Assembly: GCA_030064845.1 (NCBI GenBank)
Contig: JASJEC010000001.1
Location: forward strand, 124,001 to 188,000
Direction of reading: 5' to 3'
From: Kiloniellales bacterium
GTDB lineage: Bacteria > Pseudomonadota > Alphaproteobacteria > Kiloniellales > JAKSDN01
Length of the DNA stretch: 64,000 nucleotides
In this document: positions 8,227-16,232 of the stretch, piece by piece
How positions within the stretch are numbered: position 1 is the stretch's first letter
How the letters are laid out: every line of letters begins with the position of its first letter
Made by a program: the position numbers and the translations under genes
The notes under the pieces: model-generated
What the model was told of the DNA's origin: nothing
The model's database searches: none
What the model saw: the letters and a program-made list of their open reading frames with translations, nothing else

Positions 8227-9270
8227 TTAAGTGGGCAATAAGCGCTCTTCCCGGGGTGTTCGATTGAAGAATTCCCGGTAGCACTTGGAGAAGTGGGAGG
8301 CGGAAACGAAGCCGCAGGCCAGCGCCACGTCAAGCACCGACATGGAGGTCTGGGCCAGCAAGGTCCGCGCGCGATAGAGCCTGAGCTCCAGGTAGTATCG
8401 CGTCGGCGTTCTCGAGAGATACTTGCGGAACAGCCGCTCGAGCTGCCGGGTCGACATGCCGGCCCGCCGCGCCAGCTCAGACCGTGGCACGGGCTCTTCC
8501 AGGTTCTCCTCCATCAGGGCGATCACCTGGAGCAGCTTCGGGTGACTGATGCCGAGGCGGCTGCGCAGGCCCATGCGCTGCTGGTCCCGCTGGTCCCGGA
8601 TCCTCTCGTGGATGAACTGCTCGGCCACCTGGGTCGCAAGGTCACGGCCGTGTTCGACCGCGATGATCGAGAGCATCATATCCAGGGCGGCGGTGCCGCC
8701 GGAGCAGGTCATCCGGTTGCGGTCGATCTCGTAGAGCTCGCCGGTGATGTCTAGGTGGCTGAAGACCTCCTGGAACCCGGCGAGGTTCTCCCAGTGTATG
8801 GTGCAGCGGTAGCCGTCCAGCAGGCCGGCCCGGGCGAGGATATAGCTGCCGGTAGAGAGCGCCCCGACCCGGCAGCCGGTGCGGTCGAGGCGCCTGAGCC
8901 AGGCGAACAGCCGCTTGTCGTCGTACTTCTCGACGCTGAGCCCGGCGACCACGATGAGATGGTCGAGGGGGCCCGGTTCGTCCATATCGCCTTCTGTGAG
9001 AAGCTCGATACCGTTCGAGGCCGCCACCGGCCCGCCCTGCTCCGAGAACAGCCGCCAGGCGTAGAGATCCTGCCCTGCCAGGCGATTGGCGCAGCGCAGC
9101 GGCTCGACCGCCGACGTGAAGGTTAACATGGAGAACTTGGGGATCAGGTAGAACCCGAAAACCTGGGGGCTATCCCGCTGTGACGGGCTGACGCGGCGCG
9201 TCGGCTGCTCTCGGGAGTCCGCTTTGTCTCGACGAGCCTCGCCCGGTCGGGTTTCGAACCCTTGGGACAC
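8227..9270 (-). CDS. GlxA-type AraC-family transcriptional regulator with DJ-1/PfpI domain
   Basis: This regulator has an N-terminal amidase-like DJ-1/PfpI sensor domain (FGFYLIPKFSMLTFTSAVEPL onwards) and a C-terminal double AraC helix-turn-helix (SELARRAGMSTRQLERLFRKY, then VLDVALACGFVSASHFSKCY). The family often controls amine and quaternary-ammonium catabolism, for example GbdR, CdhR and ArgR-like proteins. The start is uncertain. The frame is open to an ATG at 9411, but that adds 47 basic, low-complexity residues. The GTG at 9270 is chosen here because it leaves a more family-like N-terminus and an AT-rich divergent promoter region. It is the likely regulator of the divergent operon beginning at 9434. 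Confidence 0.8.
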   Translation of the reverse strand: MSQGFETRPGEARRDKADSREQPTRRVSPSQRDSPQVFGFYLIPKFSMLTFTSAVEPLRCANRLAGQDLYAWRLFSEQGGPVAASNGIELLTEGDMDEPGPLDHLIVVAGLSVEKYDDKRLFAWLRRLDRTGCRVGALSTGSYILARAGLLDGYRCTIHWENLAGFQEVFSHLDITGELYEIDRNRMTCSGGTAALDMMLSIIAVEHGRDLATQVAEQFIHERIRDQRDQQRMGLRSRLGISHPKLLQVIALMEENLEEPVPRSELARRAGMSTRQLERLFRKYLSRTPTRYYLELRLYRARTLLAQTSMSVLDVALACGFVSASHFSKCYREFFNRTPREERLLPT

Positions 9271-9433
9271 CTTTGCTTTATTCCCTTTGCTGCCCCGCCG
9301 CCTGCATCCCTTTGTGTGTGACACTTTTTTTGCTGAGCGACAACCGCTAGCCGCACGCCGTGTCGCGGGCGATCGACCGCCCGGAGCGAGCCGTCGCGGT
9401 TGAACTGACATGATTTCTCGCTTATGCGAAATC

Positions 9434-10120
9434 ATGGACATCGAAACGGTCGAACGAGCGGCCGGCGCTGCCGGCCTCGTGGTCTGCGGCGCCTTCCATC
9501 CGCACGAGGAAGACCGCGTGCCGGCGGTGGCGGGCCGTCCGGCGCGCAGCCTGGTCTTGCTTGGCAACGTCGGTTCCGCGATGTGGCTGGCCTTCCAGGC
9601 GGCGCCGGAGAGCGGGGACGGGCAGCCCGATGCCCTCGACCGCTGGAGCCGGCGAGTGATCGGGCAGTTGGCCGACGACCTCGGCGCGGCGGGGCTCTAT
9701 CCCTTCGGTGGCCCGCCCTATCACCCCTTCGTTGCCTGGGCCAAGCGCGCGGGACCCGTCGCTGAGTCGCCGCTCGGTATCCTGATCCACCCGGACTATG
9801 GGCTGTGGCACGCCTATCGCGGCGCGCTCGCCTTCGCAGAGCCGCTCGATCTTGCGCCCTGGGCGCCGGTTGCGCGGCCGTGTGACACCTGTGAGGAAAA
9901 ACCCTGTCTCTCGGTCTGCCCGGTGGCCGCCTTCGGCGCGGGAGGCTACGACGTGCCGGCCTGCGTGGCCCATGTCCGGGCTCCCGAAGGGGCGGACTGC
10001 CTGGAGCTCGGCTGCCGGGCGCGGCGCGCCTGTCCGGTCGGGACGTCATGGCATTACCGGCCGGATCAGGCCCGGTTCCACATGGACGCCTTTCTGGTTG
10101 CGCGGACAAGGGCGGACTGA
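9434..10120 (+). CDS. 4Fe-4S dicluster protein, epoxyqueuosine-reductase-like
   Basis: A 228-residue protein whose C-terminal half carries two 4Fe-4S motifs. The first is PCDTCEEKPCLSVCPVAAF and the second is split as CVAHV, CLELGC and CPVGTSWHY. The N-terminal about 120 residues resemble the QueG/reductive-dehalogenase-like fold rather than a plain ferredoxin. It may donate electrons to the Rieske oxygenase encoded three genes downstream, since no dedicated reductase is present; that is an inference. An in-frame ATG at 9410 is an alternative start, and neither has a clear ribosome site. The next gene starts 3 bp after its stop. Confidence 0.65.
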   Translation: MDIETVERAAGAAGLVVCGAFHPHEEDRVPAVAGRPARSLVLLGNVGSAMWLAFQAAPESGDGQPDALDRWSRRVIGQLADDLGAAGLYPFGGPPYHPFVAWAKRAGPVAESPLGILIHPDYGLWHAYRGALAFAEPLDLAPWAPVARPCDTCEEKPCLSVCPVAAFGAGGYDVPACVAHVRAPEGADCLELGCRARRACPVGTSWHYRPDQARFHMDAFLVARTRAD

Positions 10121-10123
10121 GCC

Positions 10124-10816
10124 ATGCCGAAGCGAATTCTGCTGATCGACCACCCGGTAGGGCAACGGGACGACCGCGCGTCGCGCTGGTTCGAGGAGCG
10201 CGGCTGCGCGATCGAATGGCTCTGCCCCGGGAAGGGGGACGCGCTTCCCGCCAGGCGGGCAGCCTACGACGCCGTCGTGGTCTACGGCGGGACCGAGAAC
10301 CTGAGCGAAGACCACGACCGTCCCTACCTCCAGGCCGAGCTCGCCTGGATCGGCGACTGGGTCGATGCCGGGCATCCATACCTGGGGATCTGCCTGGGCG
10401 GCCAGCTCCTGGCCCGGGCGCTGGGCGCCGAGGTCGGGCCCCACCCCGAGGGCCAGCACCAGATCGGCTACGTCGAAATCGAACCGACCCCGGCCGCACG
10501 GGATTTTCTCGACCGCTCGATCCATTTCTATCACTGGCATAAGGAAGGCTTCGATGTGCCAGCGGGCGCCGAACTGCTGGCGACGGGGCCGGATTTCCCG
10601 AATCAGGCCTTCCGTTTCGGCCCGTCGGCCTACGGCCTCCAGTTCCATCCCGAGGTCTCGCCCTCGGTGATTGAACGCTGGATGACTGAAGCTTCGGCTT
10701 CCCTGGAGGCCCCGGGAGCCCATTCCCGAGAGCGCCAGCTGGCCGACGCCCGGCGACACGACGCCGCCATGGCCGCATGGTTCGATGACTTCCTGACCCG
10801 CTGGCTCTCCCTGTGA
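10124..10816 (+). CDS. class I glutamine amidotransferase (GMP-synthase-like GATase1)
   Basis: A 230-residue stand-alone GATase1 domain. The nucleophile is Cys90 in GICLGGQLLARALG. His175 and Glu177 in QFHPEVS complete the triad, and the WHKEGFDVP segment is typical of the GMP-synthase-like subgroup. Such free domains can hydrolyse gamma-glutamyl amides, as PuuD does in the gamma-glutamylated putrescine pathway. That makes a hydrolase role in this amine cluster attractive but unproven. It starts 3 bp after the 4Fe-4S gene, and the next gene follows after 84 bp with a strong ribosome site. Confidence 0.75.
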   Translation: MPKRILLIDHPVGQRDDRASRWFEERGCAIEWLCPGKGDALPARRAAYDAVVVYGGTENLSEDHDRPYLQAELAWIGDWVDAGHPYLGICLGGQLLARALGAEVGPHPEGQHQIGYVEIEPTPAARDFLDRSIHFYHWHKEGFDVPAGAELLATGPDFPNQAFRFGPSAYGLQFHPEVSPSVIERWMTEASASLEAPGAHSRERQLADARRHDAAMAAWFDDFLTRWLSL

Positions 10817-10900
10817 CCCCGCTTCCCGGTTGCGACCGCCGCCATAAGCTGTGACCCTTGTCGGACCCGGGCCATGCACCGGGCGGAAAAAGGAGGCGGC

Positions 10901-11866
10901 ATGACGGAGAACCTTTACGACAAGGGCCGGCTCGACCTGCCGTTCGTCGGCCACGCGACCTTCGCCAAGCGGCCGGCCTGCCTCGACTGGGAGGCGATCG
11001 ACGCCGACGCGGCGATCCTCGGCATTCCCTTCGACATGGGCACGCAGTTCCGTGCCGGCGCCCGTTTCGGTCCGCGCGCCATCCGGGAAGCCTCGACCCT
11101 ATACAGCTTCGGCCACGCCGGTGCCTACGACTTCGAGGACGACGTCACCTATCTGCCGCTCGACCAGGTCCGCATCGTCGACGTCGGCGACGCCGACATG
11201 ATCCACACCGACACGATCCGCAGCCTGGACAACGCCGAGCACGCGGTGCGCAAGATCCTGGCCGCCGGCGCCCTGCCGGTGGTGCTGGGCGGCGACCATT
11301 CGGTGCACATCCCCTGCATCCGCGCCTTTTCCGAACAGGAACCGGTACACATCATCCACGTCGACGCGCATCTCGACTTCGTCGATGAGCGCCACGGGGT
11401 GCGCTACGGGCACGGCAATCCGCTCCGTCGCGCATCGGAGCTGAAGCACGTCACCGGCTTTACCCAGCTCGGCATCCGCCACGTCTCCTCGTCCAACCGG
11501 GCGGACTACGAAGCGGCGCGCCGGGCCGGCTCAGACATCCTGTCGGTGCGCGATTTCCGCCGCCTCGGCGTCGAAGCCGTTCTCAAACGGATCCCCTCGG
11601 GTGTCCGCTACTACTGCACCATCGATATCGACGGCTTCGATCCCTCGATCGCGCCGGGGACCGGCACGCCCAGTCATGGCGGTTTCCTCTACTACGAGGT
11701 CCTCGAGCTGCTGCAGGGTCTGACGGCCCGGGGCGAGATCGTCGGCATCGACCTGGTCGAGGTCGCGCCGGACTACGACCGGACCGGCACGACGGCCTTC
11801 TTGGCCGCCCAGCTCCTGCTCAACGTCCTGGGTTACCACTTCCACGCTCAGGGAAAGAGCGCGTGA
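10901..11866 (+). CDS. agmatinase-family ureohydrolase
   Basis: A 321-residue Mn-dependent ureohydrolase that removes urea from a guanidino compound: agmatine, guanidinobutyrate or guanidinopropionate. All binuclear-metal motifs are present: GGDHS at 130-134, DAHLDF at 155-160 and DIDGFDPS at 242-249. The length and SHGGFLYYEV loop fit the agmatinase/guanidinobutyrase branch, not arginase. MTENLYDKG at 10901 is preceded by a strong AAGGAGG, so it is preferred over the ATG nine codons upstream. Its stop overlaps the GTG start of the Rieske gene, so the two are probably translated together. Substrate is not decidable from sequence. Confidence 0.85.
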   Translation: MTENLYDKGRLDLPFVGHATFAKRPACLDWEAIDADAAILGIPFDMGTQFRAGARFGPRAIREASTLYSFGHAGAYDFEDDVTYLPLDQVRIVDVGDADMIHTDTIRSLDNAEHAVRKILAAGALPVVLGGDHSVHIPCIRAFSEQEPVHIIHVDAHLDFVDERHGVRYGHGNPLRRASELKHVTGFTQLGIRHVSSSNRADYEAARRAGSDILSVRDFRRLGVEAVLKRIPSGVRYYCTIDIDGFDPSIAPGTGTPSHGGFLYYEVLELLQGLTARGEIVGIDLVEVAPDYDRTGTTAFLAAQLLLNVLGYHFHAQGKSA

Positions 11867-12960
11867 CAGCGCTGTCCCTGCCTTCCGCGTGGTACAGCGC
11901 GGAGAGCTACCTCGCCCGGGAGCGCGCCCAGCTCTTCGCGCGGTCCTGGATCGGGATCGGACGCGAGGACCTCTGGCCCGAACCCGGCAGTTACCTCGCG
12001 GTCGATCCAGCGGGCCTGGCGGTCCTGGTGCTGCGCGACGAGTCCGGCGCACTGCGGGCCTTCGCCAATTCCTGCCGCCACCGTGGCACGCGGCTGCTGA
12101 AAGGGCAGGGGGCCTGCCGCGCCATCGTCTGTCCATTCCACGGCTGGCGCTACGGGCTCGACGGCCGGCTGACCGCCGCACCGCGCATGACCCGGAGCCC
12201 AGGCTTCGCGGCCGAGGACTACGGCCTGGTGCCGCTCCGCGTCGCCCTGCGCGACGGCTTCGTCTTTCTCTGTTGCGATCAGGAAGCCCCAAGCCTGGAC
12301 GAATGGCTTGGTAACTTGAGCGACGTCTTGGCGCCCTGGGCGCCGGCTGATCTGGTGACCACGCGGCGCCGGTCCTTCGAGGTGGACTGCAACTGGAAGC
12401 TCTTCCTCGACGTCTTCAACGAATACTATCACCTTCCCTTCGTGCATCCGGGCTCGATCGGCGGGATCTATGATCGGCCGGATGGGCTCGACGAGGCCAC
12501 GGGCTGCTTCGTCAGCCAGTTCGGCACCCACGACGGCGCAAGCGCGCTGCTCGCCGACGACCAGGGCGAGGCCCTGCCTTCGATGCCCAGCCTCGGCGGC
12601 CGGAATCGGGAGGGGACGCGCTACACCTGGGTGTTCCCCTCGATGACCTTCGCGCTGGCGCGGGACTGCGCCTGGATCTACGAGGCGACGCCGATCACCC
12701 CGGCCCGGAGCCGGATCGTCCAGAGCGTCTGTTTCCCGCGTTCGAGCACGGAGCTGCCGGATTTCGAGACCCGGGCCGAGGCCTACTACCACCGTCTCGA
12801 TACGGCGATCGCCGAGGACATCGCGGTCCTGGAGGAGCAGCAGGCCGGGATCGCGTCGCCCTTGTCGCGGCCAGGGCCCTATGCCGAGCTGGAGCCTTCC
12901 GTCTCGGCCTTCTCCGGGTGGCTGAGGGAGCGTCTCGGCGAGCGCCCGACTATCCGCTGA
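11863..12960 (+). CDS. Rieske non-heme iron oxygenase, alpha subunit
   Basis: A 365-residue ring-hydroxylating-type oxygenase. The Rieske 2Fe-2S ligands are Cys71/His73 (NSCRHRGTRL) and Cys90/His93 (CPFHGWRYG). The mononuclear iron site is FNEYYHLPFVH, with His190 and His195 in the usual D/E-x2-H-x4-H spacing. The short length and these features recall choline, carnitine and glycine-betaine monooxygenases that cleave N-methyl or C-N bonds, more than aromatic dioxygenases. It begins at a GTG overlapping the ureohydrolase stop. No ferredoxin reductase partner of the GbcB type lies adjacent. N-demethylation or hydroxylation of an amine is the best guess. Confidence 0.8.
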   Translation: MTALSLPSAWYSAESYLARERAQLFARSWIGIGREDLWPEPGSYLAVDPAGLAVLVLRDESGALRAFANSCRHRGTRLLKGQGACRAIVCPFHGWRYGLDGRLTAAPRMTRSPGFAAEDYGLVPLRVALRDGFVFLCCDQEAPSLDEWLGNLSDVLAPWAPADLVTTRRRSFEVDCNWKLFLDVFNEYYHLPFVHPGSIGGIYDRPDGLDEATGCFVSQFGTHDGASALLADDQGEALPSMPSLGGRNREGTRYTWVFPSMTFALARDCAWIYEATPITPARSRIVQSVCFPRSSTELPDFETRAEAYYHRLDTAIAEDIAVLEEQQAGIASPLSRPGPYAELEPSVSAFSGWLRERLGERPTIR

Positions 12961-13672
12961 CCACGATCTTCGGCTCGGCCGCAGAGGCAATGGCCCACCG
13001 GCAGGTCGCGCCCAGATCGGCCGCGGCGAGCGAGGCCAGCTCCTGCGCCGCCCGCGCCAGGCGCTCGGCGCCGTCGGGGGCCAGGGTCTGGATCACGACG
13101 GCGGCGTCGCGGGTTCCCGGCCGGATCCGGCTGCGCGCATCCTGGCGCCAGTTCCAGCGGCGGCAGAGGCACTTCTCGGAATCGGTGTAGACCACCTCGC
13201 CGACGGCCGGATGGTCGTTCTCCGGCGGATCCCTGGCCAGATCGAGGAAGCCGTCGCCGGGCCGGGCGAAGCGGAAGGCGAGCGGCGGCGCCAGCTTCTC
13301 GACGTCGTCCGCGCCGATCGGGACCAGGTGCTTGACCGAGAGGGCGTTGTAGAGATCGACCAGGGGCAGGACCGAGGGCAGCCCCGCGTCGCTGCGCAGG
13401 CGCCTCAGCAAGGCCTCGCAGGAGTTCCTGTAGCTGGTCTTCTTGCAGCCGAACGCCCGGTAGGCCGCGCGCCAGTCCCGGATCTCGACCAGGTCGGCGA
13501 CCTCGCGCCCGGCCAGGCGGTCGCGCCCGCGCGCCTCGGCCTCGCGCTGAAGGGCCCCGATCCCCGGCGTGTCGCCCGGCTTCATGCCCCGGACCAGGGC
13601 GAAGGCGACCTGGAATCGGGGGAACCGCTCGAGCAGGTCTTCGATGGAGAGTTCAAAGCTCGTTCCGGACAT
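12950..13672 (-). CDS. B3/4 domain protein (tRNA-synthetase editing-domain-like)
   Basis: A 240-residue free-standing B3/4 domain, the fold found in the beta subunit of phenylalanyl-tRNA synthetase. Characteristic segments are RAAYRAFGCKKTSYRNSCEA, LPLVDLYNALSVKHLVPIG and a C-terminal RRWNWRQDARSRI. Stand-alone members may act as trans-editing or nucleic-acid-binding proteins. MSGTSFELS at 13672 is chosen because AGGGAC precedes it, although the frame stays open 19 codons further. The 3' end overlaps the Rieske gene end by 11 bp tail to tail. Its link to the amine cluster is unclear. Confidence 0.75.
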   Translation of the reverse strand: MSGTSFELSIEDLLERFPRFQVAFALVRGMKPGDTPGIGALQREAEARGRDRLAGREVADLVEIRDWRAAYRAFGCKKTSYRNSCEALLRRLRSDAGLPSVLPLVDLYNALSVKHLVPIGADDVEKLAPPLAFRFARPGDGFLDLARDPPENDHPAVGEVVYTDSEKCLCRRWNWRQDARSRIRPGTRDAAVVIQTLAPDGAERLARAAQELASLAAADLGATCRWAIASAAEPKIVVSG

Positions 13673-13686
13673 GGCGGTCCCTGCGC

Positions 13687-13825
13687 TAGAGCAGATCGTG
13701 ATTGAATGGAGTCGCCTGGGGCGATCCATTCAATCGCGTGAATCTGCTCTCATTCTAGGATGTAGAGCGGATCCACATGTTTGGCCGAAACCATGAGTGG
13801 TTCCGGCCAAACATGATCCGCTCTA
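13687..13825 (-). repeat. composite two-hairpin palindromic repeat, copy 1
   Basis: Two adjacent imperfect palindromes form this element. Hairpin B (13688-13750) has AGAGCAGAT and GATTGAATGG in its arms. Hairpin A (13763-13825) has TAGAGCGGATC and a CATGTTTGGCCG-type arm. Read on the minus strand, the order A then B, the 12-bp joint and most bases match the copy at 48241-48380. It lies in the gap between the divergent B3/4 and HAD genes. Confidence 0.85.
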
Positions 13826-13873
13826 GACTTATCCGCCAGGCTTGGCAGAAGACAGCGAGCGAGGAAAGGCCGG

Positions 13874-14665
13874 ATGCCGCTGCGGGCGGTCCTCATGGAT
13901 CTGGAAGGCGTCCTCTACCAGGAGGGGCGGCCGATCGAGGGCTGCGCCGAAACGCTCGCCGCGCTGCGCGAACGCGGCCTGGCCTTGCGTTTCCTGACCA
14001 ACACGACCACGACCTCCCGCGCCGGCGTGCTGCAACGGCTCCAAGGCATCGGCCTCGCCGTCGAAGTATCGCAGCTCTTTACCCCGCTCGCCGCGGCGCG
14101 CGGCCTGCTGGGGTCCTGGGGTTGCCGCCGCATCCACCTGGCCGCGCCGCCGGAGACCGCCGAGGACTTCGCCGGTCTAGAGGTCCGCGGCGAGGGCCCG
14201 GTCGACGCCGTGGTCATGGGCGACCTCTACAAGGGCTACGACTGGGACCGACTCAACCTGATCTTCGGACTGGTCCATGACGGCGCGCGCCTGATCGCCC
14301 TGCACAAGAACCGGCGGTGCCGGCGCGGCGACGCGATCGCGCTGGATGCCGGTCCCTTCGTCGCGGCCGTTGAGTACGCGGCGGGAGTCGAGGCCGTGGT
14401 CGTCGGCAAGCCGGCCGCCGCCTTTTTCCAGCAGGCACTGGACGACCTGGGCGTGGCGGCCGACGAGGCCGTGATGGTCGGCGACGACATCGAGGCCGAC
14501 ATCGGCGGAGCCCAGAGCGCCGGGATCAGGGCGGTGCAGGTCCGGACCGGCAAGTTCACGGCGGCCGACCTGGAGCATCCGAGCGTCGTGCCCGATGCCC
14601 GGATCGAGTCGATCGCCGATCTGCCGGCGGTCGTCACGGAGCGGTTCGGCGGGCAGCCCGGGTAA
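13874..14665 (+). CDS. HAD-superfamily subclass IIA hydrolase
   Basis: A 263-residue phosphatase-like protein. Motif I is LMDLEGVLYQEG near residue 9. The second acidic residue is Glu instead of the usual Asp, so the general acid/base is altered as in some LHPP-like members. Motif II is FLTNTTTTSRAG and motif IV is MVGDDIEADIGGAQSAGI. The subclass IIA cap contains AVVMGDLYKGYDWDRLN. Substrate is unknown; sugar phosphates, phospholysine and phosphohistidine are family examples. It is followed 63 bp later by the amidase and appears to open the second half of the amine cluster. Confidence 0.8.
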   Translation: MPLRAVLMDLEGVLYQEGRPIEGCAETLAALRERGLALRFLTNTTTTSRAGVLQRLQGIGLAVEVSQLFTPLAAARGLLGSWGCRRIHLAAPPETAEDFAGLEVRGEGPVDAVVMGDLYKGYDWDRLNLIFGLVHDGARLIALHKNRRCRRGDAIALDAGPFVAAVEYAAGVEAVVVGKPAAAFFQQALDDLGVAADEAVMVGDDIEADIGGAQSAGIRAVQVRTGKFTAADLEHPSVVPDARIESIADLPAVVTERFGGQPG

Positions 14666-14728
14666 CCGGGGGGCATTGCGGGCGCGCGGCGCTCACCTAT
14701 ACTGTCGCGGCTGCGAGGAGGAGCCGAC

Positions 14729-15601
14729 ATGACCGGAAAGTTCACCGTCGCCTGCGTTCAGAACGGCGCCACCGGCGACATGGAAGCCAGCATGGCCGAG
14801 GCCGAGGACCTGGTGCGCGACGCCCAGGATGCCGGCGCCCGGCTCATCTGCCTGCCAGAGTACTTCACCAGCCTGGACGTCATCGACGGTCTGCTGATCT
14901 CCACGCCCTTCACGGAAGAGGCGCATCCGGCGCTGCCGCGCTTCAGGAACCTCGCGCGGGAGCTCGAGGCCTGGCTGCTCCTGGGCTCCCTCGCGGTGAC
15001 CACGGATGGCGGCAAGGTCAATAACCGTTCCTATCTGGTCGATGACAAGGGCGGCATCGCCGCGACCTACGACAAGATCCACCTCTTCGACGTCGATCTC
15101 GAGGGCGGCGAGAGCTACCGCGAGTCGGCCACGGTGGCACCGGGCGAGCAGGCCGTGCTGGCCGAGACGCCCTGGGGCCCGCTCGGCCTGTCGGTCTGCT
15201 ACGACGTGCGCTTTCCGCAGCTCTATCACAGCCTGGCGCAGGCCGGCGCGCTCTACCTGGCAACCCCGGCCGCGTTCACGCGCACCAGCGGCCAGGCCCA
15301 CTGGCACGTGCTTCAGCGCGCCCGCGCGATCGAGACCGGCAGCTACGTCTTCGCGCCCTGCCAGTACGGCGACCACGGCGTCGGCAGCTACAGCTACGGC
15401 CACTCCCTGATCGTCGATCCCTGGGGCGAGGTCCTGGCGGAGGGCGACGATCACGGGCCGGGCTTCATCGCCGCCGAGATCGATCCGGCCAAAGTCGCCG
15501 AGGCACGGCAGCGGATCCCCGCCCTGGCACACGCCCGGCGCTTCGCCGAGCCGGTCCCGGCCCTTGGCGCCGCCCGCGAGGCCCTCGCCGCGGCCTCCTG
15601 A
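14729..15601 (+). CDS. nitrilase-superfamily amidohydrolase (omega-amidase / Nit-like)
   Basis: A 290-residue carbon-nitrogen hydrolase with the full Glu-Lys-Cys triad: Glu44 in LPEYF, Lys116 in YDKIHLFDVDLEGGESY and Cys157 in LSVCYDVRFPQLY. The KIHLFDVD and CYDVRFP strings put it with Nit1/Nit2 proteins, that is deaminated-glutathione amidase or omega-amidase. These cleave 2-oxoglutaramate or related gamma-amides. In a cluster that makes and breaks gamma-glutamyl amides, such an activity fits well. A GAGGAGG-type site precedes the ATG. The XRE-cupin regulator starts 4 bp after its stop. Confidence 0.85.
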   Translation: MTGKFTVACVQNGATGDMEASMAEAEDLVRDAQDAGARLICLPEYFTSLDVIDGLLISTPFTEEAHPALPRFRNLARELEAWLLLGSLAVTTDGGKVNNRSYLVDDKGGIAATYDKIHLFDVDLEGGESYRESATVAPGEQAVLAETPWGPLGLSVCYDVRFPQLYHSLAQAGALYLATPAAFTRTSGQAHWHVLQRARAIETGSYVFAPCQYGDHGVGSYSYGHSLIVDPWGEVLAEGDDHGPGFIAAEIDPAKVAEARQRIPALAHARRFAEPVPALGAAREALAAAS

Positions 15602-15605
15602 CGGC

Positions 15606-16232
15606 ATGGCGAAGCCCGCGACAGACCTGGCCTCGTCGGAGCCGGCCGAGCCGAAAGACAATCACCTGGAAGCGGCGATCGGCCGGCAGGTGCGCCAGTA
15701 CCGCCAGCAGCTCGATATGACCCTGGTCGAGCTGGCCAAGCTGACCGGCCTCTCGCCCGGCATGATGTCGAAAATCGAGAACGGCATGACCTCGCCCTCG
15801 CTGGCGACGCTTAGCGCCCTGGCCCAGGCGCTCAACGTGCCGGTCACGGCGCTGTTCCGGAAGTACGAGGAGCAGCGCGACGCCACCTTCGTGAAGGCGG
15901 GGCACGGGCTTACCATCGAGCGGCGCGGCACTCGCGCCGGGCACCAGTATCAGCTGCTCGGCCACACGGTCGGCAAGCCGGTCTCGATGGAGCCCTACCT
16001 GATCACCCTGACCGAGAAATCCGAGGTCTTCCCGCTGTTCCAGCACCCGGGCGCGGAGTTCGTCTACGTGTTGGAGGGCGAGGTCCTCTACCGCCACGCC
16101 GACAAAACCTACCGGCTCCAGCCGGGCGACTCTCTGTTCTTCGATTCCGACGCGCCCCACGGGCCGGAGGAGCTGATCTCGCTGCCCATTCGCTTCCTCT
16201 CGGTCATCGTGCAATCTCATGACGAGAGCTGA
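15606..16232 (+). CDS. XRE-family regulator with C-terminal cupin domain (PuuR-like)
   Basis: A 208-residue regulator. An XRE helix-turn-helix lies at about 26-80 (MTLVELAKLTGLSPGMMSKI, then NGMTSPSLATLSALAQAL). A cupin domain lies at about 130-205 (FVYVLEGEVLYRHADKTYRL). This architecture is that of PuuR, the repressor of putrescine degradation, and of many amine and amino-acid catabolic regulators. MAKPATDLAS at 15606 is taken as the start, 4 bp after the amidase stop. Its 3' end overlaps the amine oxidase start by 14 bp. It probably controls this operon, with the cupin sensing an amine or intermediate. Confidence 0.85.
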   Translation: MAKPATDLASSEPAEPKDNHLEAAIGRQVRQYRQQLDMTLVELAKLTGLSPGMMSKIENGMTSPSLATLSALAQALNVPVTALFRKYEEQRDATFVKAGHGLTIERRGTRAGHQYQLLGHTVGKPVSMEPYLITLTEKSEVFPLFQHPGAEFVYVLEGEVLYRHADKTYRLQPGDSLFFDSDAPHGPEELISLPIRFLSVIVQSHDES

